6,502 nucleotides of DNA. Origin: Comamonadaceae bacterium. GTDB lineage: Bacteria > Pseudomonadota > Gammaproteobacteria > Burkholderiales > Burkholderiaceae_C. This document shows, piece by piece, positions 1 to 5,400 of the stretch (position 1 is the stretch's first letter; the number at the start of each line of letters is the position of its first letter). The notes below the pieces were generated by a model. It saw only the letters and a program-made list of their open reading frames with translations. It was not told the DNA's origin and made no database searches. The position numbers and the translations under genes are program-made. The DNA is taken from the NCBI GenBank assembly GCA_947458305.1, contig CANGZO010000134.1:1-6502 (forward strand), in the 5' to 3' direction.

Positions 1-12
1 AAACATTTTCCC

Positions 13-46
13 AAAAGGCCCGTATGCCAACCGCATCGGGCCTTTT
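13..46 (+). terminator. Rho-independent terminator of the gene upstream of leuA
   Basis: A perfect 10-bp stem (AAAAGGCCCG at 13-22, CGGGCCTTTT at 37-46) closes a 14-nt loop. Within that loop ATGC (24-27) can pair with GCAT (33-36), lengthening the stem across one bulged T. The 3' arm ends in TTTT and a further T-run follows at 50-54. A-runs on the 5' side mean it could also act, more weakly, on the other strand. It most simply ends a transcript entering from the left edge. It sits 42 nt before leuA, so a role as a leader attenuator is possible but not shown. Confidence 0.8.
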
Positions 47-78
47 GCATTTTTGCTTGGACTTGCGGTTTTTTGACC

Positions 79-83
79 AGGAG
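79..83 (+). promoter_or_regulatory. leuA ribosome binding site that fixes the start codon
   Basis: AGGAG at 79-83 lies 5 nt before the ATG at 89. An in-frame GTG at 83 would add two residues, but it overlaps the Shine-Dalgarno sequence itself, so ATG 89 is the better start. Confidence 0.8.
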
Positions 84-88
84 TGAAC

Positions 89-1627
89 ATGACTGACAAA
101 CTGATTATTTTCGACACCACCTTGCGCGATGGCGAACAGTCGCCCGGTGCCTCCATGACCCGTGACGAGAAGCTGCGCATTGCCCGCCAGCTGGAGCGTC
201 TGCGCGTGGACGTGATCGAAGCCGGTTTTGCCGCCAGCTCCAATGGTGATTTTGAGGCCGTTAAAAGTATCGCCGACGCGATCAAGGACTCCACCATTTG
301 TTCTTTGTCCCGCGCCAATGACCGCGACATCGCGCGTGCGGCCGAGGCGCTGAAAGGCGCCAACAGCGGGCGCATTCACACCTTTATTGCCACCTCGCCC
401 CTGCACATGGAAAAAAAGCTGCGCATGACGCCCGACCAGGTGTTTGAGCAGGCCAAGCAGTCGGTGCGCTTTGCGCGCAATTTGGTGGGCGATGTCGAGT
501 TCAGCCCCGAAGACGGCTACCGCAGCGACATGGACTTTTTGTGCCGAATTCTGGAAGCTGTGATCGCTGAAGGCGCCACCACCATCAATGTGCCCGACAC
601 CGTGGGGTATGCCGTGCCCGAGTTGTATGGCGAGTTCATCCGCACCTTGCGTGAGCGCATTCCCAATTCTGACAAAGCGATTTGGTCGGTGCATTGCCAC
701 AACGACTTGGGCATGGCGGTGGCCAACTCCCTGGCCGGTGTGAAGATCGGCGGGGCCCGCCAGGTCGAGTGCACCATCAACGGTTTGGGAGAGCGTGCGG
801 GCAATTGCTCGCTCGAAGAAGTGGTCATGGCCGTCAAAACGCGGCGCGACTACTTTGGCCTCGACATCGGCATTGACACCAGCCATATCGTGGCCGCCAG
901 CCGCATGGTCAGCCAGACCACCGGTTTTGTAGTGCAGCCCAACAAGGCGGTGGTCGGCGCCAACGCCTTTGCCCATGCCTCCGGCATCCACCAGGATGGC
1001 GTGCTCAAGGCGCGTGACACCTACGAGATCATGCGTGCAGAGGATGTGGGCTGGACCACCAACAAGATCGTGTTGGGCAAGCTCAGCGGCCGCAACGCGT
1101 TCAAACAGCGTTTGCAAGACCTTGGTGTCACTTTGGACAGCGAAACCGAAATCAACAATGCTTTTGCCAAGTTCAAGGAATTGGCCGACCGCAAGAGCGA
1201 GATCTTTGACGAAGATATCTTGGCCTTGGTCAGCGACGAGAGCGTGACGGCTGAAAAAGAGCAATACGGCTTTGTCTCCATGTCGCAGCACAGTGAGACC
1301 GGCGAGCGGCCCCACGCTTCGGTGGTGTTCACCATTGCGGGCAAAGAGGTGCGCAGCGAATCCGATGGCAATGGGCCCGTCGACGCCTCACTCAAAGCGA
1401 TTGAATCGCAGATCAAGAGTGGTGCTGAAATGGTGCTTTATTCGGTCAATGCCATCAGCGGTTCGACAGAAAGCCAAGGGGAAGTGACGGTTCGCCTCCA
1501 AAACAGTGGCCGAGTGGTCAATGGCGTGGGATCCGACCCGGACATTGTGGTGGCCTCTGCCAAAGCTTATTTGAGCGCGCTGAATAAACTGCAAAGCAAG
1601 GCCGATCGGGTAGCAGCTCAAGGTTAA
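89..1627 (+). CDS. leuA: 2-isopropylmalate synthase (LeuA)
   Basis: This enzyme condenses acetyl-CoA with 2-oxoisovalerate to give 2-isopropylmalate, the first committed step of leucine synthesis in the cytoplasm. The 512-residue protein has the full bacterial LeuA form. The N-terminal HMGL-like TIM barrel opens with FDTTLRDGEQSPG (residues 8-20), including the metal-binding Asp14. HCHNDLG (202-208) supplies the two His ligands, GERAGN (234-239) the Asn, and GIHQDG (299-304) closes the catalytic part. The C-terminal LeuA dimer / leucine-binding regulatory domain spans roughly residues 385-505 and ends in the typical PDIVVASAKAYLSALNKL-like tail, so feedback inhibition by leucine is expected from the family. 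ATG 89 is chosen because of the AGGAG before it. The gene stands alone between two terminators. No sigma-70-like promoter is evident in the 42 nt between the upstream hairpin and the start. Citramalate and homocitrate synthases are related, but length and the dimer domain fit LeuA best. Confidence 0.97.
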   Translation: MTDKLIIFDTTLRDGEQSPGASMTRDEKLRIARQLERLRVDVIEAGFAASSNGDFEAVKSIADAIKDSTICSLSRANDRDIARAAEALKGANSGRIHTFIATSPLHMEKKLRMTPDQVFEQAKQSVRFARNLVGDVEFSPEDGYRSDMDFLCRILEAVIAEGATTINVPDTVGYAVPELYGEFIRTLRERIPNSDKAIWSVHCHNDLGMAVANSLAGVKIGGARQVECTINGLGERAGNCSLEEVVMAVKTRRDYFGLDIGIDTSHIVAASRMVSQTTGFVVQPNKAVVGANAFAHASGIHQDGVLKARDTYEIMRAEDVGWTTNKIVLGKLSGRNAFKQRLQDLGVTLDSETEINNAFAKFKELADRKSEIFDEDILALVSDESVTAEKEQYGFVSMSQHSETGERPHASVVFTIAGKEVRSESDGNGPVDASLKAIESQIKSGAEMVLYSVNAISGSTESQGEVTVRLQNSGRVVNGVGSDPDIVVASAKAYLSALNKLQSKADRVAAQG

Positions 1628-1630
1628 TTG

Positions 1631-1647
1631 GGTACTTTTGAAGTACC
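1631..1647 (+). other. Small perfect hairpin just after the leuA stop
   Basis: GGTACTT (1631-1637) pairs perfectly with AAGTACC (1641-1647) across a 3-nt loop, starting 3 nt after the leuA stop codon. There is no T-run behind it, so alone it is not a terminator. It stands 13 nt before the strong terminator and may protect the mRNA 3' end or be a remnant. The structure is seen directly; its role is inferred. Confidence 0.4.
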
Positions 1648-1660
1648 ATTTGGCTTGAAT

Positions 1661-1697
1661 AAAGTCACGCAAGTTATTGTTCTTGCGTGACTTTTTT
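1661..1697 (+). terminator. Strong rho-independent terminator of leuA
   Basis: A perfect 13-bp stem (AAAGTCACGCAAG at 1661-1673 with CTTGCGTGACTTT at 1682-1694) carries an 8-nt loop and runs into six T residues (1692-1697). It lies 33 nt after the leuA stop and separates leuA from the D,D-peptidase gene, which must therefore be expressed mainly from its own promoter. Confidence 0.93.
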
Positions 1698-1710
1698 ATT
1701 TGTATACACT
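1683..1710 (+). promoter_or_regulatory. Possible promoter for the D,D-peptidase gene (weak)
   Basis: Just after the leuA terminator, TATACACT (1703-1710) offers a -10-like element. TACACT at 1705-1710 has a TTGCGT (1683-1688) 16 nt upstream as a poor -35, which would overlap the terminator's 3' arm. A transcript from here would include the AGGA at 1740-1743. Matches to consensus are modest. It is listed because a promoter is needed in the 1698-1783 gap and this is the best candidate seen. Confidence 0.25.
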
Positions 1711-1783
1711 ACAGGGCTTGATCAGCACAACGACCTCACAGGATGCGCCATTGAACCCCGCTCTCCTTTCAAATGTTCCAAGA

Positions 1784-2947
1784 ATGCGTCACAAGCCTCA
1801 GCTGGGCGCTTGGTTGTTGATACTGGCCTTGTCGCTGGGTTTGACAACCCTTCCGGCGCATGCCCAATCGGGCCAAACAGCCTCTAAAACCTCGGACAAA
1901 TCGGCCAAGAAAAAAGACAAACCGGCTGCGGCGAACAAGGGTCAAACCGCCAAGGCCAAGGACAATTCAAAACAAAAAGTCGCTGCCAAGAACAAAGCCC
2001 CAGCAAACAGCTCGGTGCAAAGAGCCAAAGCGCCAGCAGCCAACAAGTCAGCCAAGAACGCGCCGTCCGCTGTCAAACAAGTGCGTATGCAAAGCAGCGC
2101 ACAACAGGCGCGTCCAGTTCGTGCTTCTTTCGGCCAAATGGCGGGCTTGCACGCCACATCGGATGCACTGGATCTGCATTCGAGCGTTGCCTTGGTGGTG
2201 GACCAAGACACCCACGAAGTTTTGTACCGCAAAAATGACCATGCTGTTTTGCCCATTGCTTCTTTGACCAAGCTGATGACGGGTTTGGTCATTGCCGAAG
2301 CCAAACTCTCCATGGACGAGCCGATCAGGATCACGCAAGACGATGTGGACACCGAAAAAGGCAGCTCTTCTCGCTTGGCGGTGGGCACGGTGCTCTCGCG
2401 CGGCGATTTGATGCACCTGTCCTTGATGTCCAGTGAAAACCGGGCGGCGAATGCCTTGGGGCGCACCTTCCCGGGTGGCATGGACAACTTTGTTGATCGA
2501 ATGAATTCGCGTGCCAAGCAACTGGGGATGAAAGACACGCGTTATGTCGAGCCCACCGGCTTGTCCAGTCGCAACCAATCGAGTGCCGGCGATTTGGCAG
2601 TGTTGGTGGCGGTGGCTTACAAAGAGCCTATGCTGCGGGAGTTGTCCACCTCTCACGGCCGCGAAGTTGAGGTTGGTCGTCGCACTTTGCAATACAACAA
2701 CACCAACCGCTTGGTCAAAAATCCGGCTTGGGACATCGGCTTGCAAAAGACAGGTTACATCTCTGAGGCCGGACGGTGTTTGGTGATGCAAACCCAGGTT
2801 TCGGGCCGCAAGTTGATCATGGTGTTTTTGGACTCGGCCGGTAAACTCAGCCGACTGGGTGACGCCGAGCGTGTTCGCCAATGGTTGGAAAACAAACCGT
2901 CCCTGCATTCAGGGCAATCTTTGCCACGCACCTACTTACCGGGCTGA
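1784..2947 (+). CDS. pbpG: Secreted D-Ala-D-Ala endopeptidase / carboxypeptidase (PbpG, PBP7-like; peptidase S11)
   Basis: This is a periplasmic low-molecular-mass penicillin-binding protein that cuts D,D-peptide links in peptidoglycan; the PBP7 group acts as an endopeptidase on cross-links. With ATG 1784 the protein has 387 residues. A signal peptide (1-27: basic n-region, Leu-rich core at 10-23, cleavage expected after AHA27) is followed by a Lys/Ala/Asn-rich linker (28-99, 17 Lys). The catalytic domain then carries all three active-site motifs: S160-L-T-K163, S217-E-N219 and K322-T-G324. About 63 residues follow KTG and no PBP5 C-terminal beta domain is present, which favours PbpG over DacA/DacC. 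The start is uncertain: ATG 1784 gives the neatest signal peptide but has no Shine-Dalgarno, whereas TTG 1751 in the same frame has AGGA (1740-1743) 7 nt before it and would add 11 residues. TTG 1700, further upstream, abuts the terminator and is unlikely. The gene converges on the iclR gene. Confidence 0.9.
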   Translation: MRHKPQLGAWLLILALSLGLTTLPAHAQSGQTASKTSDKSAKKKDKPAAANKGQTAKAKDNSKQKVAAKNKAPANSSVQRAKAPAANKSAKNAPSAVKQVRMQSSAQQARPVRASFGQMAGLHATSDALDLHSSVALVVDQDTHEVLYRKNDHAVLPIASLTKLMTGLVIAEAKLSMDEPIRITQDDVDTEKGSSSRLAVGTVLSRGDLMHLSLMSSENRAANALGRTFPGGMDNFVDRMNSRAKQLGMKDTRYVEPTGLSSRNQSSAGDLAVLVAVAYKEPMLRELSTSHGREVEVGRRTLQYNNTNRLVKNPAWDIGLQKTGYISEAGRCLVMQTQVSGRKLIMVFLDSAGKLSRLGDAERVRQWLENKPSLHSGQSLPRTYLPG

Positions 2948-2948
2948 A

Positions 2949-2983
2949 GTCTGGGGGCCTTTGTCAAGCGTGGGCCGTCAGAC
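2949..2983. other. Imperfect hairpin between convergent genes (possible 3'-end structure)
   Basis: GTCTG (2949-2953) can pair with CAGAC (2979-2983) and GGCC (2956-2959) with GGCC (2973-2976). They are separated by a G-T wobble and a G-G mismatch and close a 13-nt loop. It fills most of the 40-nt gap between the pbpG stop and the iclR stop. Because the stem is nearly symmetric it could work for both converging transcripts, but neither side has a T-run, so it does not meet the usual terminator form. Confidence 0.3.
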
Positions 2984-2987
2984 ACTG

Positions 2988-3767
2988 TCAGTCTTCGGTA
3001 GGATGGCCCAATGTGTTGGAAATCGTTTTAGCCGTTTCCTGTAGTTTGGGCAGCCAACTCTCGTCAAGCCTGTCCGCAGGAGCCGAGATCGACAACCCGG
3101 CCAACAGCTTGCCTTGGTCGTCGTAAATGCCCGCTGCGATGCATCGGACACCCAATTCCAGTTCTTCGTTGTCACGTGCAAATCCCGATTGCTTGACGCG
3201 TGTCAACTCTCTCTCCAGGACTTGCAACTGCGTGATGCTGTTGCGAGTTTGGCCAGACAGGCCAGTGCGGGTCGCATAGGATCGCACGCGCAGAGGGTCA
3301 TCGGCGGCCAAGAAAAGCTTGCCCACCGAGGTCAGGTGCAGAGGTGCTCGTCCGCCAATGGCGCGGACTACTTGCATGCCAGAACGTTCGCTGTAGGCGC
3401 GTTCGATGTACACGATCTCGTCGCCTTGCCGCATGCTCAAGTTGACGGGTTGTTGGATCAATTTGTGCAACTCACGCATAGGGGTGAGCGCCGCATCTCT
3501 CACATTCAGCCGACCTTTCACCAAATTGCCCAATTCAAGCAAACGGATGCCTAACCGATAGCTTCCAGCTTCGGGGCGGTCAACAAAACGGCCAGAAGCC
3601 AAGTCGTTCAAGATGCGGTGGGCGGTTGACGGGTGAAGACCTGTTTTTTGGCTGATCTCTTTGAGTGAGATGGCCTCTTCTCGGGACGCTAAGACGTCAA
3701 TCAGGGTGAACATCCGTTCAATGACCTGAATGGTGGGCGTGGGCGTGAGCGCGGTCTCTTTTTTCAT
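2988..3767 (-). CDS. IclR-family transcriptional regulator
   Basis: This is a DNA-binding regulator that would normally sense a small metabolite and repress or activate a catabolic or transport operon; the target cannot be read from this window. The 259-residue protein has the family layout. A winged helix-turn-helix at about residues 12-75 has its core at 34-56 (SLKEIS...GLHPSTAHRILNDL). The wing follows (RFVDRPEAGSYRLG), then the IclR effector-binding domain at about 90-250, with the family-like stretches GDEIVYIERA, GGRAPLHLTSVGKLFLA and LELGVRCIAAGIYDDQGKLLAGLSISAP. ATG 3767 is chosen: it has a modest GAAG (3774-3777) 6 nt upstream. A longer TTG start at 3824 would place the 19-bp palindrome inside the coding region and adds residues unlike the family. 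The gene lies 79 bp downstream of bpt on the same strand with no clear terminator between, so it may be partly co-transcribed as well as having its own promoter. It converges on pbpG. Confidence 0.93.
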   Translation of the reverse strand: MKKETALTPTPTIQVIERMFTLIDVLASREEAISLKEISQKTGLHPSTAHRILNDLASGRFVDRPEAGSYRLGIRLLELGNLVKGRLNVRDAALTPMRELHKLIQQPVNLSMRQGDEIVYIERAYSERSGMQVVRAIGGRAPLHLTSVGKLFLAADDPLRVRSYATRTGLSGQTRNSITQLQVLERELTRVKQSGFARDNEELELGVRCIAAGIYDDQGKLLAGLSISAPADRLDESWLPKLQETAKTISNTLGHPTED

Positions 3768-3788
3768 CGTGTACTTCAGATGCTGGTT

Positions 3789-3807
3789 TATTTTACACTG
3801 TGAAATA
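3789..3807 (-). promoter_or_regulatory. 19-bp palindrome at the iclR promoter, probable autoregulatory operator
   Basis: On the minus strand TATTTCACAGTGTAAAATA is symmetric at 16 of 18 positions about a central base (3798). It lies 21 bp before the regulator's ATG. Its right half contains TAAAAT, a plausible -10 element, so a bound protein would block the promoter. IclR-family proteins commonly bind short palindromes of this size in their own promoter regions. The symmetry is seen; binding by this regulator is inferred. Confidence 0.55.
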
Positions 3808-3846
3808 TCGGGAGGGCTTTGCAAGTGCCGCTGGGATTGAATGGCT

Positions 3847-4584
3847 TCAGGACATGGGCGTCCATGTGCCTTTCACCAGAAGCTCGCAGGGTTTAAAGCG
3901 AGATTTGTAATTCATCTTCGGACTGTCCGCAATCCAATACCCCAGGTAAACATAATCCAAACCCAATTGGGCTGCTTGTTGGATTTGCCAGAGCACCCCG
4001 AAAGTGCCATAGCTGGCTTTGTCATCAGGCTCGTAAAAGGTGTAGACCGCAGACAAGCCGTTGTTCAGCACATCCACAATGCTGACCATCTTGAGCGCAC
4101 CCAAGTGCCCATCCTCCGCGGGCTCCCGAAATTCAACGATGCGGGAGTTCACGCGGCTTTGAAGCAAAAATTGGCTGTATTGGTCAATGCTGTCTTGGTC
4201 CATGCCCCCGCCGGGATGACGCGAGTTCTGGTAGCTCAAGTACAAGGCGTAATGCTCGTCATTGAAATGCAGGTCCAAAACCCGAACACGCAAGTCCTGG
4301 TGTGCCATTTGCGCCCGACGTTGACTGCGGTCAGGCACAAACTCTGCCACCGCGACACGCAGGGGCTGGCAGGCTTGGCATCCGTCGCAATAAGGTCGGT
4401 AAGTGAACAGCCCACTGCGGCGAAAGCCTTGAGAGACCAAGTCGGAATACACCTCGTTGTGGATCAGATGACTGGGGGTGGCCACTTGAGAGCGTGCGGA
4501 ACGTTCCGGCAGGTAGCTGCAGGCATAAGGTGCCGTGGCGTAAAACTGCAGAGCCTGCAGCGGTAGCTCTTTGAGATGGGTCAT
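3847..4584 (-). CDS. bpt: Aminoacyl-tRNA-protein transferase, Bpt/ATE family (Asp/Glu N-degron adaptor)
   Basis: This cytoplasmic enzyme transfers an amino acid from aminoacyl-tRNA to proteins whose N-terminus is Asp or Glu, marking them for ClpS-ClpAP. The bacterial subfamily characterised in Vibrio vulnificus (Bpt) transfers Leu; similar proteins are often labelled arginyltransferase. The 245-residue protein shows the ATE N-terminal domain with a conserved Cys22 (ACSYLP) and the C66-x2-C69-x2-C72 cluster in TYRPYCDGCQACQPLRV. The C-terminal ATE domain (about 100-235) contains YQNSRHPGGGM, TFYEPD, SYGTFGVLWQI, YVYLGYWI and MNYKSRFKP. ATG 4584 is strongly supported: GGAGG (4592-4596) lies 7 nt upstream, inside the end of aat, and the start overlaps the aat stop as ATGA. 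A long extension of the frame to 4773 is antisense-free but out of frame with aat and has no family similarity. Leu versus Arg specificity cannot be decided from sequence by eye. Confidence 0.93.
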   Translation of the reverse strand: MTHLKELPLQALQFYATAPYACSYLPERSARSQVATPSHLIHNEVYSDLVSQGFRRSGLFTYRPYCDGCQACQPLRVAVAEFVPDRSQRRAQMAHQDLRVRVLDLHFNDEHYALYLSYQNSRHPGGGMDQDSIDQYSQFLLQSRVNSRIVEFREPAEDGHLGALKMVSIVDVLNNGLSAVYTFYEPDDKASYGTFGVLWQIQQAAQLGLDYVYLGYWIADSPKMNYKSRFKPCELLVKGTWTPMS

Positions 4585-5354
4585 TGAAACCCCTCCAACG
4601 ATTGCAGCGCAGGCCAATTCAAAGTCTGCGAATCCCACTGGATGGCCTGCCCATCCAGCGCCTGTTGAACCCCTGAAACAAAGAGTGCGCGGGGTATTTC
4701 CCGGGCACCCAGTGATGCCAAATGGCGGGTGTTTTGTTGGCAGTCGATGGCGTGGACACCTTCTTGTAAACACACACTCACCAAATTGGCCAAAGCCATT
4801 TTGGAGCCGTCAGTGATGGTGGTGAACATGGACTCACCAAATACAGCACGTCCCAAATTGACAAAATAAAGACCAGCCACCAGCTGGCCCTGGTGCCAGA
4901 CTTCACTGCTGTGCGCCAAGCCACGTTGGTGGAGTTCCTCGTAGGCCTCGACCATTTTGGGGACGATCCATGTGCCTTTTTGGCCGACGCGCGCAGCGGC
5001 GGCGCACTTTCTGATCACCTGCGAAAAATCGCGGTCAAAGCACAGTTCAAATCCTGGGGTCAGGGTCCAGCGATTTAAAGATTTACGCAAGGACCGGTGC
5101 AGTCGAAATTCACGGGTGATCAACACCATGCGGGGGTCTGGGCTCCACCACAGCACGGGTTGCCCTTCACTGAACCAAGGAAAAATGCCTTGGCTGTAAG
5201 CCTCGATCAGCCTCGCCGCACACAAGTCACCGCTGGCAGCCAGCAGGCCCGGCGCCGGCGCAACGGGCCCCCAGGCGGTGTCTGCGCACGGCAAGGCATC
5301 GCCCTCGGCAATCCAGGGCAGTTCCGGCGCATCGACATGGGCAATAGGGCTCAT
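4581..5354 (-). CDS. aat: Leucyl/phenylalanyl-tRNA-protein transferase (Aat)
   Basis: Aat transfers Leu or Phe from charged tRNA to the N-terminus of proteins that begin with Lys or Arg, creating a primary N-degron recognised by ClpS for ClpAP degradation in the cytoplasm. The 257-residue protein (E. coli Aat has 234; the excess is mostly N-terminal) carries the family motifs in order: GLLAASGDL (36-44), YSQGIFPWF (53-61), WWSPDPR (69-75), GTWI (127-130), AYEELHQRGLAHSSEVW (137-153), GESMF (173-177) and IDCQ (203-206). Glu174, Asp204 and Gln206 line up with E. coli Glu156, Asp186 and Gln188, the residues implicated in catalysis. Two motif positions differ from the usual form: Phe164 where GGLYG normally has Gly, and Gly183 in TDGSK instead of TDASK. 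The gene heads the aat-bpt unit (4-bp overlap) and is divergent from pgeF across 46 bp. The ATG at 5354 has only a weak GAAAG before it. Confidence 0.96.
   Translation of the reverse strand: MSPIAHVDAPELPWIAEGDALPCADTAWGPVAPAPGLLAASGDLCAARLIEAYSQGIFPWFSEGQPVLWWSPDPRMVLITREFRLHRSLRKSLNRWTLTPGFELCFDRDFSQVIRKCAAAARVGQKGTWIVPKMVEAYEELHQRGLAHSSEVWHQGQLVAGLYFVNLGRAVFGESMFTTITDGSKMALANLVSVCLQEGVHAIDCQQNTRHLASLGAREIPRALFVSGVQQALDGQAIQWDSQTLNWPALQSLEGFQ
4592..4596 (-). promoter_or_regulatory. bpt ribosome binding site inside the 3' end of aat
   Basis: The minus strand reads GGAGGGG across 4596-4590, with GGAGG placed 7 nt before the bpt ATG. Together with the 4-bp ATGA overlap this indicates translational coupling of bpt to aat, with strong independent initiation also possible. 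Confidence 0.8.
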
Positions 5355-5400
5355 CTTTCAATTACACAATAAAACCAGATTTTTCGCGGATGCTGGCATT
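5355..5400. promoter_or_regulatory. Short divergent promoter region between aat and pgeF
   Basis: Only 46 bp separate the two divergent start codons, so both promoters must lie here or reach into the facing gene. The stretch is AT-rich (ATTACACAATAAAA around 5361-5374). I could not assign a -35/-10 pair with acceptable spacing on either strand, and neither gene has a strong Shine-Dalgarno sequence. Very short leaders are therefore likely for at least one of them. Confidence 0.4.

Noticed and set aside
1857..2089. Lys-rich stretch as a separate histone-like or DNA-binding gene
   Set aside because: It is in one frame with the signal peptide and the S11 catalytic domain, with no break, so it is a linker of a secreted enzyme.
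2048..2908. 286-codon open frame on the minus strand opposite pbpG
   Set aside because: It lies wholly antisense to a gene with intact catalytic motifs, shows no recognisable domain, and its His/Gln/Arg-rich composition is what antisense of this codon usage gives.
3768..3824. TTG start of the IclR regulator adding 19 residues
   Set aside because: It would place the operator-like palindrome inside the gene, and the added residues are unlike family N-termini.
3841..4566. 241-codon open frame on the plus strand opposite bpt
   Set aside because: It is fully antisense to a conserved transferase gene, with no family motifs and no Shine-Dalgarno; a codon-bias shadow.
4585..4773. N-terminal extension of bpt by 63 residues
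   Set aside because: It overlaps aat out of frame and has no family similarity; the strong GGAGG and ATGA overlap fix the start at 4584.
5278..5400. N-terminal extension of pgeF by 41 residues
   Set aside because: It runs antisense through the aat start codon and the divergent promoter gap; the extra residues do not resemble the laccase domain.
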